A stretch of DNA of 64,000 nt, from positions 20,188 through 84,187 of the forward strand of contig JANQKQ010000043.1 of the NCBI GenBank assembly GCA_028281105.1. Direction: 5' to 3'. The stretch comes from Rhizobiaceae bacterium (lineage in GTDB: Bacteria; Pseudomonadota; Alphaproteobacteria; Rhizobiales; Rhizobiaceae). A program made the translations under genes and the position numbers. Below, piece by piece: positions 51,738-62,054 of this stretch; position 1 is the stretch's first letter; each line of letters begins with the position of its first letter. The notes under the pieces were generated by a model. That model did no database searches, was not told the DNA's origin, and worked only from the letters and a program-made list of their open reading frames with translations.

Positions 51738-52865
51738 ATGGCCCGACCCGCCCGCATCGCCTTCTACGCGCCGCTCAAACCGCCCGATCACCCGATTCCC
51801 TCGGGCGACCGGCAGATGGCGCGCATGCTGCTGGCGGCGTTGGGCCGGGCCGGCTACGACGCGTTCGTCGCCAGCGGGTTGATCTCGTACTCCAAGCGGG
51901 CCGGGCTTGAACACATGGAGGCGCGCAAGGCCGATGCCGCCGCCGAGGCCGACCGGCTGCTCGCCGAGTGGGCGCGTGACGGCGGGGCGCCAGATGCCTG
52001 GGTTTGCTACCATCCCTATGACAAGTCACCGGACTGGCTGGGGATGCGCATCGTCGAAGCGCTGGGGATTCCGATGATCACCGTCGAGCCGTGCAAGACC
52101 GGCCAGGGGGAGCAGTGGATGCCCTGGCGGGCAGAGGCCCAGGCGGGCATCGCAATGGCCGATCTCAACATCGTGATGACCGAGGCGGACCGGGCCTATC
52201 TGGAAAGCTTCGTCGAACCCGGCAAGATCGCCTGGATGCCACCGTTCATCGACGCCGATCTGTTGAGCGCGAGCGATCCGGGCGGCGATTTGTGGCCCGC
52301 CGGTGATAACCCCGTGCGACTACTGACGGTGGGCATGATGCGGCCCGGCGCGAAGCTGGACAGCTACCGGGTGCTGGCGGCGGCCTGTGAGGCAATCGCG
52401 GAAAAGAACTGGGTTCTGCTGGCCGTCGGCGGCGGGCCGGGCCGGGACGAGGTCGGCGCGATGTTCGCCTGGGACCGCGATGGGCGGGTACGCCTTGGCG
52501 GCGAGAAGACCACCGAGCAGGTGATCGCGCTGATGCGCGAAGCCGACATCCTCGCCTGGCCGGGCTGCCGCGAAGCCTACGGCATGGTCTATCTGGAGGC
52601 GGCGGCGCAGGGCGTGCCGGCGGTCGGGCTCAATAATATGGGCGTGCCGCTAATGATCGAGCACGAGCGCACCGGCCTGCTCGCCGACCCGCCGACGGTC
52701 AAGACCTATGCGCAGATGCTGAGCAGGCTGATCGACGATGCCACGCTGCGGCGCAGGTTGGGCGACGGCGCGCGCGACTTCGCGCTCAACGAGCGGTCCG
52801 CTGCAGCGACCGCGAAGCGGCTGCGGGAACTGATCGACCCGGTGCTGGCGGCCCGATCGGCTTAG
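51738..52865 (+). CDS. Glycosyltransferase family 4
   Basis: A 375-residue GT-B enzyme. It starts RIAFYAPLKPPDHPIPSGDR, with a donor site in WPGCREAYGMVYLEAAAQGV (E-x7-E) followed by LMIEHERTGLLADPPTVKTY. ATG 51738 (MARPARIAF) opens the fold; the reading frame continues far upstream opposite the neighbouring gene and that part is rejected. It diverges from the three-gene unit across 180 bp, so the four enzymes may be co-regulated from that gap. Confidence 0.84.
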   Translation: MARPARIAFYAPLKPPDHPIPSGDRQMARMLLAALGRAGYDAFVASGLISYSKRAGLEHMEARKADAAAEADRLLAEWARDGGAPDAWVCYHPYDKSPDWLGMRIVEALGIPMITVEPCKTGQGEQWMPWRAEAQAGIAMADLNIVMTEADRAYLESFVEPGKIAWMPPFIDADLLSASDPGGDLWPAGDNPVRLLTVGMMRPGAKLDSYRVLAAACEAIAEKNWVLLAVGGGPGRDEVGAMFAWDRDGRVRLGGEKTTEQVIALMREADILAWPGCREAYGMVYLEAAAQGVPAVGLNNMGVPLMIEHERTGLLADPPTVKTYAQMLSRLIDDATLRRRLGDGARDFALNERSAAATAKRLRELIDPVLAARSA

Positions 52866-52883
52866 GCCGTGGCGGCAACGGCC

Positions 52884-53143
52884 CACCCCCACCCTCATTC
52901 CCTCCCCTCAAGGGGGAGGGAAGGAAAGTGGGGCAACCTCCCGTTGCCACATCCACCGCGTCATCCTCGCCCCAACCACTCCCGTCATCCTCGCCCTTGT
53001 GGCGAGGATCTAAGGCGATCGGCGACGCCATTCAGCGTGGATAGTGGGTTAGATCCTTGGGACAAGCCCAAGGATGACGACCTGAAGGGATGGCACGGCT
53101 GAAGTCCCCTCCCCCTTGAGGCGAGGGGTTAGGGGTGGGGGTG
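52884..53143 (+). repeat. Four-palindrome composite cassette, copy 2
   Basis: Same four units as copy 3 in the same order, with identical linkers such as GGGATGGCACGGC. It has one extra partial unit (CGTCATCCTCGCCCC at about 52959) inserted before unit B. The third hairpin here is CCTTGG-GACAAGC-CCAAGG, where copy 3 has CCTCGG-CCGAGG, a compensatory pair change. It fills the 320-bp gap between a glycosyltransferase and a convergent permease gene. Confidence 0.9.
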
Positions 53144-53185
53144 CGTGACGTGCCCCAAAAACAAAAGTCCGAGAAGAATTGCGCC

Positions 53186-54352
53186 CTAACCGTATGGATC
53201 GGCCGCGTCGCGCAGGCCGTCGCCGAAGAAGTTGAAGGCTAAGATCACCAGGATCACAGGAACCACCGGCAGGATCAGCCAGGGGTAGAGCGCGACCACG
53301 TTGATGTTTTGCGCCTCGTTGAGCAACACGCCCCAGCTGACGATGGGCGAGCGCAGGCCAAGCCCTAAGAACGACAGGGCGGTCTCGCCCAGGATCATGG
53401 TGGGGATGGTGATGGTGGCCGAGGCGATCAGGTGGCTCATGAAGCCGGGCACCAGGTGGTTGCCGATGATGCGCGACGGCTTGGCCCCCATCAGCCGGGC
53501 GGCGAGGATGTAGTCCTCCTCGCGCAATGCCAACAGTTTCGAGCGCACCGCGCGCGCCAGCCCCGTCCAGTCGATCAGACCTAGTATGATGGTGATGCCG
53601 AAATAGACCAGGATCGGACTCCAGGTCACCGGCATGATGGCCGCCAGCGCCAGCCATAGCGGGATCGCCGGCAGCGACTGGATCACCTCGATCATGCGTT
53701 GGGCGACCAGGTCGACCCAGCCGCCGTAATAGCCGGCCAGTCCGCCGATGACGATGCCGAGCACGAACGAGATCGAGATGCCGACCAGGCCGATGGTCAG
53801 CGAGATGCGCGCGCCGTAGATCATACGCGAGAACACGTCGCGGCCGAGCCGGTCGGAGCCGAGCAGAAATACCTGGCCGCCCTCGGCCGGGCACATGATG
53901 TGGAAATCGCCTTTGATGAAGCCCCAGAACCGGTAGGCGTCGCCGGAGCAGAAGAAGCGCAGCTTCTGCACGTCGGAGGTGTCTTCGGTGTAGATGCGCC
54001 GCAGGGTGTCCAGATCGAGCTTGGACTTGTAGCCGTAGACGAAGGGGCCGATGAACTCGCCTTCGTGGAACAGATGGATGCCCTGAGGTGGGGCGTAGAT
54101 GAACTTGGAGTTGCGCGTCTCCAGCGAATAGGGCGCGATCACCTCGCTGATCAGGGTGGCCAGATAGATGAAGGCTAAGAACAGGCCGGAGATGACGGCG
54201 ACCCGGTGGCGCTTGAACTTCCACCACATCAGCCGCTTCTGCGAAGCTAGGAATACCTTCTCCTGCTCCGGCGTCATCGTCTCGATGGCGCGCGGGTCGA
54301 ACGGCTCCTCGTTCACATAGTGCTCGATGGCGCTGGTCTTTTCCACGTTCAC
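53186..54352 (-). CDS. Peptide-type ABC transporter permease (DppC/OppC family)
   Basis: A 388-residue permease. After an N-terminal cytoplasmic stretch and first helix (VAVISGLFLAFIYLATLISE) there is a large periplasmic insert of about 90 residues, then the conserved core HLFGSDRLGRDVFSRMIYGA-like LGSDRLGRDVFSRMIYGARI and the ATPase-docking loop with REEDYILAARLMGAKPSRII. It starts at GTG 54352, overlapping the upstream permease by 4 nt. The insert is longer than in Escherichia DppC (about 300 residues in total), as in opine/sugar-type members. Confidence 0.9.
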   Translation of the reverse strand: MNVEKTSAIEHYVNEEPFDPRAIETMTPEQEKVFLASQKRLMWWKFKRHRVAVISGLFLAFIYLATLISEVIAPYSLETRNSKFIYAPPQGIHLFHEGEFIGPFVYGYKSKLDLDTLRRIYTEDTSDVQKLRFFCSGDAYRFWGFIKGDFHIMCPAEGGQVFLLGSDRLGRDVFSRMIYGARISLTIGLVGISISFVLGIVIGGLAGYYGGWVDLVAQRMIEVIQSLPAIPLWLALAAIMPVTWSPILVYFGITIILGLIDWTGLARAVRSKLLALREEDYILAARLMGAKPSRIIGNHLVPGFMSHLIASATITIPTMILGETALSFLGLGLRSPIVSWGVLLNEAQNINVVALYPWLILPVVPVILVILAFNFFGDGLRDAADPYG

Positions 54353-55347
54353 CGGCTCACCCCTCCCTGCAGACGGATGCGCGGGTCGAGGATGGCGAGC
54401 GCGATGTCGGAGACCAGCACGCCGATCACGGTCAGGAACGCCAGCAGCATCAGGAACGAGCCCGCCAGATACATGTCCTGGCTTTGCAGCGCGGCGATCA
54501 GCAGCGGGCCGGTGGTCTCCAGCGACAAAACGATGGCGACGATCTCGGCGCCGGAAATGATGGTGGGCAGGATGCCGCCGATGTCGGCGATGAAGAAGTT
54601 CAGCGACATGCGGAACGGGTACTTCATCAGGCCGCGAAACTCCGGCACGCCCTTGGCGCGCGCGGTGGTCACGTAAGGCTTGCGCAACTCGTCGAGCAGG
54701 TTGGCGCGCACGCGGCGGATCATCGCCGCCGTGCCCGACGTGCCGATGACGATGACCGGTATCCAAAGATGCTCGAGCACCGAGACGAACTTGGCCCAAC
54801 TCAACGGCTGGTCGACATATTCCGGATCCACAAGACCGCCGATCGACGTGCCGAACCATTCGTTGGCCAGATACATCATGATCAGCGCCAGCAGGAAGTT
54901 GGGCGTGGCCAGACCGATCAGGCCTAGGAAGGTCAGCCCGTAGTCGCCCCAGCTATACTGATGCGTGGCCGAATAGATGCCGATCGGGAAGGCGATGATC
55001 CAGGTGAAGATGACCGTAAAGAAGGTCACCACCATGGTGAAGAACAGCCGGTCGCCGATCACCTCGTTGACCGGAAGCTGGTGTTCGAAGGAATAGCCGA
55101 AATCGCCGAACGGCAGGCCGCTGACCCAGGTCAGATAGCGCTCCCAGGGCGGCCGGTCGAAGCCGTATTCCTGGCGCAGATATTCGATCTGCTGCTGGTC
55201 GACGCTCTCGCCGGAAGCAAGCAGTTCGGCGATGTGGCTTTCGAAATAGTCGCCCGGCGGCAGTTCGATCAGCGCAAACACGAGGATGCTGGTCAGCACC
55301 AGCGTCGGGATCATGTAAGCCGCCCGCTTTATGATGTACCCCAGCAT
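54349..55347 (-). CDS. Peptide-type ABC transporter permease (DppB/OppB family)
   Basis: A 332-residue permease with six helices. It begins MLGYIIKRAAYMIPTLVLTS and has the docking loop LLDELRKPYVTTARAKGVPE and the end IGVLVSDIALAILDPRIRLQ. It pairs with the DppC-like permease downstream, to which it is coupled. The solute-binding gene lies 37 bp upstream. Confidence 0.92.
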   Translation of the reverse strand: MLGYIIKRAAYMIPTLVLTSILVFALIELPPGDYFESHIAELLASGESVDQQQIEYLRQEYGFDRPPWERYLTWVSGLPFGDFGYSFEHQLPVNEVIGDRLFFTMVVTFFTVIFTWIIAFPIGIYSATHQYSWGDYGLTFLGLIGLATPNFLLALIMMYLANEWFGTSIGGLVDPEYVDQPLSWAKFVSVLEHLWIPVIVIGTSGTAAMIRRVRANLLDELRKPYVTTARAKGVPEFRGLMKYPFRMSLNFFIADIGGILPTIISGAEIVAIVLSLETTGPLLIAALQSQDMYLAGSFLMLLAFLTVIGVLVSDIALAILDPRIRLQGGVSR

Positions 55348-55384
55348 CGCTCCTCGCGCCCCGGCCCCTCGTCAGCCCGCCCGC

Positions 55385-57313
55385 CTACTCGTCGATCCAG
55401 AACGTGTCGGGCCGATAGACGCCGAAGAAGGCCGTCGGCTCCCACGTGTAGATTCCCTCTTCCGGCACGTTGCGCAGCCGGCGCGAGACTACCACCGGGT
55501 GGCGGGTGTTGTTGACCGTGCCGATGGTGAACACCTGGTCGGTGTAGGTCTTCAGCATCTCGTGCCAGACGGTTTCGCGCTCCTCGATCGTCGAGGCGGC
55601 GAGCCATGCCTTGTAGCGCTCCATCTGGGCGGCCACTTCCGGTATCTGCGGCGGCTCGCCGGCCTCGCCTTTGCTTTCGAAATACTGGCCCCATTTCGGC
55701 CACTGCAGCTGCGGCTGGGCGGTGGGCGCCATCTCCTGCGGACTCATATCGCCCGAGGCGATAGCGTTGTCGAAGCCGACGAACACCGACATCACCGTCT
55801 CGCCGGTATAGGCGCGGCGGCGGAAGATGTCGCGTTGGGAAGCGCGCACGAACATCTTGACCCCGATGCGCGACCAGTGGTCGGCGATCAGTTCGAGCAC
55901 GTCGGTCTCCTCGGTGCTTTCGCCAGCGCTCTCGACCGTGATTTCCAGGCGACCGCCGTCGGGCAGCAGCCGCACGCCGTCGTCGTCGCGCGCGGCAAGC
56001 CCGGCCTCGTCCAGCAGCTGGTTGGCCAGATCGGTGTCATAGGCCGTCCACGCGTCGCGATATTCGTCGCGATAGAGCGGGCTCTGCGGCATCACCGTGT
56101 TGGCGGACGGGGTGGCGAGGCCGAAATAGATGGTCTCGTTGATCTCGTCGCGGTCGATCCCCAGCGACAGGGCGCGGCGGAAGCGCACATCGCGCATCAG
56201 CCCGCTCCACACCGGGTCGGCGGCGTTCAGATTGGGGAACAGGGCGATCTGCGATCCCTTGCCGGTCGACCACAGATGCACGTTGAAGTCGTGCTTGTCC
56301 TCGGCTTCCTTTAGGAAGGTGAAGTTGTCGAAGCGCAGATAGCGCGCCTGCAGGTCGCTTTCGCCCGCGCCGACCTTGGCCGGGATCACCTCCTTCGACG
56401 CGATGTCGACCACGAGGCGATCGATATAGGGAAGCTGGCGGCCGGCCGGGTCGACGCGGTGATAGAACGGGTTGCGCTCGAAGATGAAACGCTGGGCCGG
56501 CGGTTTGACCGTGTTGCGCCACGGCTGCAGGGTCGGCAGGTCCGGGTTCTCCGGGCGGCGCTGGCGCTGGCGGCGGGTGTGGATGGCCACCCAGTCGCGC
56601 GCGTCTTCGGCCTCCACGATCTCGTTGAGCTCGCCGATGTCGCGATATCTGGCGTGGAACTGCTTCATGTAGTGGGCCGGCCGGTAGATGTAGAGCGGCG
56701 AGGGTCGCGCGAGCGCCGGCAGGAACGCCGGGTTGGGCTCGGGCCAGGTGTAGCGCACGGTCAGCTCGTCGACGATCTCGACCTGCGGCCCGACATCGTT
56801 GACCAGCATGTCCTTGGGTACGCCGATGCGCTCGCCGATGTCCGCGTCGTTGACCATGTCCTCCCAGAAATAGCGCAGGTCTTCGGAAGTGAACGGATGG
56901 CCGTCGGACCATTTGTGGCCTTGCCGGATCTTCAGGGTGAAGATGCGGCCTTCCTCGACCTCGAAACTCTCCAGAATGTCGGCGTAGAGTTCCAGGGAAG
57001 GATTGTAGCCGACCAGGCGGGCATATTTGTAGACGGTGATCTGGTTGATGTCCTTGGCCCGGCCCATCAGCAGCTTCAGCGAGCCGCCATATTGGCCCGG
57101 CTCCTTGCCTTCGTCGGCAAACGGCACCACCAGCGGATTGTCGGGCAGGCGTTCGGCCATCGGCGGCAGATCGCCGGCGGCCACCGCTTCAGCCAGCTGC
57201 GGGACCTCGTCGTTGGCCAGCGCGGCCGTTGCGGCGATAACAAGCATGGCCGCCAACGCAAAGGCGCCAAGCCCACGCAAAACCCGATTTGCAGCCCACC
57301 CTGCCGTCGTCAT
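55385..57313 (-). CDS. ABC transporter solute-binding protein, family 5
   Basis: A 642-residue binding protein, long for family 5 (usually 500-550). A signal peptide (LGAFALAAMLVIAATAALA) is followed by the family pattern FTLKIRQGHKWSDGHPFTSE, DLRYFWEDMVND and VRFRRALSLGIDRDEINETI. The subgroup with QYGGSLKLLMGRAKDINQIT is found with opine, sugar or oligopeptide systems; the ligand cannot be told from sequence. ATG 57313 overlaps the ATPase stop by 4 nt. Confidence 0.9.
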   Translation of the reverse strand: MTTAGWAANRVLRGLGAFALAAMLVIAATAALANDEVPQLAEAVAAGDLPPMAERLPDNPLVVPFADEGKEPGQYGGSLKLLMGRAKDINQITVYKYARLVGYNPSLELYADILESFEVEEGRIFTLKIRQGHKWSDGHPFTSEDLRYFWEDMVNDADIGERIGVPKDMLVNDVGPQVEIVDELTVRYTWPEPNPAFLPALARPSPLYIYRPAHYMKQFHARYRDIGELNEIVEAEDARDWVAIHTRRQRQRRPENPDLPTLQPWRNTVKPPAQRFIFERNPFYHRVDPAGRQLPYIDRLVVDIASKEVIPAKVGAGESDLQARYLRFDNFTFLKEAEDKHDFNVHLWSTGKGSQIALFPNLNAADPVWSGLMRDVRFRRALSLGIDRDEINETIYFGLATPSANTVMPQSPLYRDEYRDAWTAYDTDLANQLLDEAGLAARDDDGVRLLPDGGRLEITVESAGESTEETDVLELIADHWSRIGVKMFVRASQRDIFRRRAYTGETVMSVFVGFDNAIASGDMSPQEMAPTAQPQLQWPKWGQYFESKGEAGEPPQIPEVAAQMERYKAWLAASTIEERETVWHEMLKTYTDQVFTIGTVNNTRHPVVVSRRLRNVPEEGIYTWEPTAFFGVYRPDTFWIDE

Positions 57314-59220
57314 GCTACCAACTCCCTGCGATCACAATTCTCATTGGCGAGGACCCAATGGCCATCGTCGATGTCGATATTCCTTAAGCCCCCGCCGCCC
57401 GATGCCACGAACGACGCCCCCCACTCGGCCATATCGTCGGCGCTCGTCATCTCCATCTTCTCGAAGTCGAGCAGCCGGTCGAGATCGGGATACGGCACCG
57501 AGCCCAGCAGCGTCTTCGTATAGGGATGAACGGGCTTGTTGAACAGCACTTCGCGCGGCGCCAGCTCCACCAGGCGGCCGCGGCACATCACCGCGATGCG
57601 GTCGGCGACGTAGTTCACCACCGCCAGATTGTGCGAAATGAACAGGCTGGTCAATCCCAGTTCGCTGCGCAAGTCATTGAGCAGATTGAGGATCTGCGCC
57701 TGCACCGACACATCGAGCGCGGAGACCGGCTCATCGCAGATCATCAGCTCCGGACGCAATGCGAGCGCTCGCGCGATGCCGATGCGCTGGCGCTGGCCGC
57801 CGGAGAAGGAGTGGGGATAGCGGTTGAGGAAACGCGGATCGAGGCCGACCAGGTTCATCAGATCGACGATCTCTGCCGTTTGCTGCTTGGTGGAGCCGAT
57901 ATCGTGGATGATGTAGGGCTCGCGCAGGATGTTCTGGACCGTCATGCGCGGGGACAGCGACGAGAACGGGTCCTGGAAGATCATCTGCACCTTGCGGCGG
58001 AACTCGAACAGCTGGCGGCCGCTCAGCGCCAATATGTCGATGTCGCCGTCACCGGAGTTCATCGTCACCTGGCCGGCGGAGGCCTCCAGCGCGCGCATGA
58101 TCAGTTTGGAAACGGTGGTCTTTCCCGACCCGGACTCGCCGACCAGACCCAGGCACTCGCCGTGCTTGATATCGAAAGAGACATCGTCGACGGCGATGAG
58201 CTGGCTTTCCTCGCCGGCGCGCCACCAGCTGCCCTTGCGGATGGTGAATTCCTTGCGCAGGCCGCGCACGGATAAGTGCGGCCGATCGGTCTCGCCGCGC
58301 TCGGCGGTGGCGAAGCGCTGGCCGATCTCCTGGACGGCCGCGGTCGGCTCCTTGCCCATGTCGCGCAATGAGACCAGCCGCTCACCGGGCTTCATGTCGA
58401 AGTGCGGCACGGCGGCCATCAGCGCTTTCAGATAGGGGTGGCGCGGTGAGCGGAAGATGTCTTCCACCGAACCCGCCTCCATCACCTTGCCGTGGTAGAC
58501 CACCACCACCTCGTCGGCCATGTTGGCGACGACGCCCAGGTCGTGGGTGATCAGCAGGATCGCAGTCTCGAACTTGCGCTGCAGCCGCTTCATCAGCGCG
58601 AGGATCTGCGCCTGGACGGTTACGTCAAGCGCGGTGGTGGGCTCATCGGCGATCACCATCGCCGGGTTGCAGATCAGCGCCATGGCGATCACCGCGCGCT
58701 GGCGCAGGCCGCCCGAAAGCTCGAAGGAATACATGTCGTAGCCGCGCACGGGATCGGGGAAACCGACCAGGCGGAGGATTTCCTCCGTCTCGGAGCGCGC
58801 TTCCGCCCCGGTCTTGCCGTGGTGCAGGGTGAGCGCCTCCTCGACCTGGTTGCCGATGGTGTGCAGCGGCGACAGCGCCGTCATCGGCTCCTGGAACACC
58901 ATCGAGATGCGCCCGCCGCGCAGCTGGTTGAGATAACGGTCGGAAGATTTCAGCGCGGCGATATCGACCATCTCGCCTTCCATTTTCGGGTCGGCGAACA
59001 GGATGGAACCGCCGTCGATCCGACCGTTTCTAGGCAGGATGCGCAGGATCGCCTGGGCGATCACCGATTTGCCGGAGCCGGACTCGCCGACCAGGGCCAG
59101 CACCTTGCCGGGCTTGACGGAAAACGAGACGCCCTTGACCGCCTCGACGTGACCTCCCTGGACGTCGAACGATATTTTCAGCTCTGAAATCTCGAGCAGG
59201 CCACGCGTCCCAGGCGCCAT
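57310..59220 (-). CDS. Double ABC ATPase of the peptide-type importer (DppD-DppF fusion)
   Basis: A 636-residue fusion of two ATPase domains. Domain 1: Walker [16 protein letters not shown], signature [16 protein letters not shown]. Domain 2: [15 protein letters not shown], signature [20 protein letters not shown], Walker [14 protein letters not shown]. The two halves equal DppD and DppF and would serve both permeases. I place the start at ATG 59220 after GGGGACG; a TTG at 59274 has no ribosome site. It is the first gene of the four-gene operon, an unusual order (ATPase, binding protein, two permeases). Confidence 0.92.
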   Translation of the reverse strand: MAPGTRGLLEISELKISFDVQGGHVEAVKGVSFSVKPGKVLALVGESGSGKSVIAQAILRILPRNGRIDGGSILFADPKMEGEMVDIAALKSSDRYLNQLRGGRISMVFQEPMTALSPLHTIGNQVEEALTLHHGKTGAEARSETEEILRLVGFPDPVRGYDMYSFELSGGLRQRAVIAMALICNPAMVIADEPTTALDVTVQAQILALMKRLQRKFETAILLITHDLGVVANMADEVVVVYHGKVMEAGSVEDIFRSPRHPYLKALMAAVPHFDMKPGERLVSLRDMGKEPTAAVQEIGQRFATAERGETDRPHLSVRGLRKEFTIRKGSWWRAGEESQLIAVDDVSFDIKHGECLGLVGESGSGKTTVSKLIMRALEASAGQVTMNSGDGDIDILALSGRQLFEFRRKVQMIFQDPFSSLSPRMTVQNILREPYIIHDIGSTKQQTAEIVDLMNLVGLDPRFLNRYPHSFSGGQRQRIGIARALALRPELMICDEPVSALDVSVQAQILNLLNDLRSELGLTSLFISHNLAVVNYVADRIAVMCRGRLVELAPREVLFNKPVHPYTKTLLGSVPYPDLDRLLDFEKMEMTSADDMAEWGASFVASGGGGLRNIDIDDGHWVLANENCDRRELVA

Positions 59221-59379
59221 GGTCAATGCGTCCCCGTTGGCGGCCGCGCCGGCGACCGCTTCTTTTGCCGGCAAATTTGCACAAAGGAGCCCGGATGCAA
59301 AGTGACATTAGTCACACATTCGGCTGAATCCGGTCGTCTGCAGGGCCGAAACGAGTCCGGACCGTCGATGCTCGTTTGA

Positions 59380-59612
59380 CCCCCACCCTCATTCCCTCCC
59401 CTCAAGGGGGAGGGAAGGAACGTGTGGCGACCTGTCTGCCCCAACCCACTGCGTCATCCTCGCCCTTGTGGCGAGGATCTAACGCGGTCGGCGACGTCCG
59501 CAGGGGTGGATAGGGGGTTAGATCCTCGGGACAAGCCCGAGGATGACGACCGAGAGGGATGGCACGGCCTCATCCCCCTTCTCCTTGTGGGGAGGGGTTA
59601 GGGGTGGGGGTG
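59380..59612 (+). repeat. Four-palindrome composite cassette, copy 3
   Basis: Unit A CATTCCCTCCC-CTCAAG-GGGGAGGGAA; unit B ATCCTCGCC-CTTGT-GGCGAGGAT; unit C ATCCTCGGG-ACAAG-CCCGAGGAT; unit D CCCCTTCTCCTTGTGGGGAGGGG with flanking GTTAGGGGTGGGGGTG. It fills most of the 428-bp gene-free gap between the ABC operon and the convergent MscS gene. The remaining sequence (59221-59379) holds the operon's leftward promoter region; no distinct element is clear. Confidence 0.9.
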
Positions 59613-59648
59613 AACCCGGCGAAGCGCTAGATGCCTGCCGATTTCGCC

Positions 59649-61880
59649 CTACGGCCCGTCGTCGACCGTCGCCGCGCCGGCGGCGGCTTCTTCATCGGCG
59701 TCGATTGCCGAGCGGGCGGCCGCCGTGACCGCCTTCTTTTCGGCGTCGGTGAGCGGCTTTTCGGGCTCCTCGGCCAGGCGCACGGTGACCTCCTTGTGGG
59801 CGAACTTGATGCCCTCGCGCTCGAACAGTTCGCGGATGGCGGCGTAGACGACTTTTCGCGTCACAAACTGATCGCCCGGCTTGGTCATGAACTTGACCCG
59901 GATGATCATCGCCGAATCTTCCATCTTGTAGACGCCCTGGGATTTCAGCGGCTGCAGGAAGTTGTCGCCCACGTCCTCGCGCTCCAGCAGGGACTGGCCC
60001 AGCTTCTTGACCAGCTTGCGCACCTTCTCGACATCGGTGTCGTAGGTGACGCGCAGCGGCAGCTTCATCATCACCCAGTCGCGCGAGTAGTTGGTCAGCC
60101 GGGTGATCTCGCCGAAGGGAATGGTGTGCAGCGGGCCCATGTGGTGGCGGAGCTGCAGGGAGCGGAGCGAGATTCGCTCGACCGTGCCCTTGACCGTGCC
60201 GATGTCGATGTACTCGCCCTTGCGGAAGGCGTCGTCCATCAGGAAGAAGGCGCCGGAGAAGATGTCGCGGATCAGGGTCTGGGCGCCGAAGCCGATGGCC
60301 AAGCCGATCACGCCGGCGCCGGCGAAGAGCGGCGCGATGTCGACGCCGAGCTCGGACAGCGCGATCATGCCGGCGATCACCGCGATGACGATGAACAGGA
60401 AGTTCCGGAACAGCGGCAGCAAGGTGGCCAGGCGCGAGCCGGCGCCGGCGCCCTCCTCGCCCGGTAGCGGCGCGGCACTGCCGCCTTCCTCCTCGATCTT
60501 GCGGTCGATGACGATCTTGACGGCCCGGAAAGCCAGGTAGGCCAGGAAGCCGACCAGCAGCAGCTCCCAAAGGCGGTGCAGCATGCCGCCCTCGACCACC
60601 AGGTCGATGCCCCAGATATCGACGATCGACCAGAGGCCGAGCACCGAGATGATGAACCCGGCCGCCTCGCGCGCCAGGCTCTTGAAGCTCCGCGTGTCGT
60701 CAGCGTCTTTCGGCTCGTCCACCTCAGTCACTTCACCGTCGCGGCGCCGCTCGAAGGCCCAGTCGATGAGCAGCAGCGCGATGCCGTAGCCGGCGACGGC
60801 GAGGAAGACGATCAGCACCGGCCCGGTCACCAGGCCGAGGGCATAGGGCAGCTCGAGGACCAGGCGGACGGAGGCCACGGCCCAGGCCGCCAGGAAATAG
60901 AGGCCGGCCAGGAGGTGCCAGCTCGAGGCCAGCAAGCGCAGCAGCAGCGGTTTCGTCTGCGGATCGCCCGGGCCGAGGATCATCCGCGCCACGACGCGGC
61001 GCTGCCAGAAGGAGAAGACCAGGATCAGCAGCGTCGAGACCGCCATGGTGCCGATCAGCGCCAGCAAGTGGGCGTGCCAGTCCAGCGCCAGGCGCTCCAT
61101 CCAGAGGCAGAGGCCCCCCGCCAGCGCGACGACGCTCAGCAGCGCGAGCAGGCCGCGCTGCAGGGTCACCGCGTCGCCGTCGCCGAGCGCCAGGACGCGA
61201 TAGGCGGGCGTCGCCGAGGCCAGGAGGTTCTCGAAGAAGATATGCGCCAGGCGCAGCGCGCCGACCACGCCGAAGACGATGAAATGGGTCGTGCGCAGAT
61301 GCGCCTCGCCCGCGTCGAACAGCACCGCCAGCAGCAGGGCGACCGTCATCTGGACCTTCACGCCGACGTACTGGGAGGTGGCGCGCAGGAGCAGGTAGGC
61401 GATCTTCTCGGCCCGGCTCTTTGGCGGCGCCGCGAAGAGCGTATCGAAGCGGGCCGCGGCCCAGCGCTTGTAGGGCCACTCGACGGCGGTCCCGGCCAGC
61501 AGGAAGAGCGCCGCGGTGAACAGCGCGAAGAGCGGCCACAAGCTGTCGCCATCGCCGCTTTGCGCCTGGATCGTCGCGCCGGCATGGCCGGCGAAGTCGG
61601 CCGCGCCGGCCAGGATGTCCCGCAGGTGGTCGCGGACCTCCAGCGCCCGGTCGTGGATCACGCTGCCAAGCGCCGGGCCCCGCTCGACTGGGGCCGCGGC
61701 GATCTTGCCGGCCGGCGCCTCGATGACAACGACCTTGCTACCGTCGCGCTGGGCTTCGGCGACCAGCGCCTGCAGCGCGGTCGGGTTTTCGGCCTGGGCG
61801 TCGGCGGCGACCAGAAGGCCGAAGGGCAGGAGCAACACTGCAAAGCGGCGCAGCAACGCCGGAAATCCGAGCTTAGGCAT
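59649..61880 (-). CDS. Mechanosensitive ion channel family protein (MscS-type, large)
   Basis: A 743-residue protein with a signal peptide (FAVLLLPFGLLVAADAQA), a periplasmic N-terminal part, and about ten helices. The pore and MscS core come near residues 515-600: FAGAGVIGLAIGFGAQTLIR, then DIFSGAFFLMDDAFRKGEYI and the beta domain LHTIPFGEITRLTNYSRDWV. Such large members (MscK/YbiO type) open under membrane tension or sense solutes. It is a leftward gene standing alone, after the glutamine-synthetase-like gene. Confidence 0.92.
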   Translation of the reverse strand: MPKLGFPALLRRFAVLLLPFGLLVAADAQAENPTALQALVAEAQRDGSKVVVIEAPAGKIAAAPVERGPALGSVIHDRALEVRDHLRDILAGAADFAGHAGATIQAQSGDGDSLWPLFALFTAALFLLAGTAVEWPYKRWAAARFDTLFAAPPKSRAEKIAYLLLRATSQYVGVKVQMTVALLLAVLFDAGEAHLRTTHFIVFGVVGALRLAHIFFENLLASATPAYRVLALGDGDAVTLQRGLLALLSVVALAGGLCLWMERLALDWHAHLLALIGTMAVSTLLILVFSFWQRRVVARMILGPGDPQTKPLLLRLLASSWHLLAGLYFLAAWAVASVRLVLELPYALGLVTGPVLIVFLAVAGYGIALLLIDWAFERRRDGEVTEVDEPKDADDTRSFKSLAREAAGFIISVLGLWSIVDIWGIDLVVEGGMLHRLWELLLVGFLAYLAFRAVKIVIDRKIEEEGGSAAPLPGEEGAGAGSRLATLLPLFRNFLFIVIAVIAGMIALSELGVDIAPLFAGAGVIGLAIGFGAQTLIRDIFSGAFFLMDDAFRKGEYIDIGTVKGTVERISLRSLQLRHHMGPLHTIPFGEITRLTNYSRDWVMMKLPLRVTYDTDVEKVRKLVKKLGQSLLEREDVGDNFLQPLKSQGVYKMEDSAMIIRVKFMTKPGDQFVTRKVVYAAIRELFEREGIKFAHKEVTVRLAEEPEKPLTDAEKKAVTAAARSAIDADEEAAAGAATVDDGP

Positions 61881-62054
61881 GACCCCAGTCCTTCGCTTGC
61901 AAGGCGCCCCGGATCGAACGGCGTCGATCGGTCCCGCCGATGCCTGGACAAGCTAGTCGCGGCCTTGGATGCCTCTAAGTAACTCACGGTTACTCACGAC
62001 GCCGGGCGGCCCGGCGCCGGCCCCCGGCAGCGTTCGACGCGGCGAAAGGCGGCC

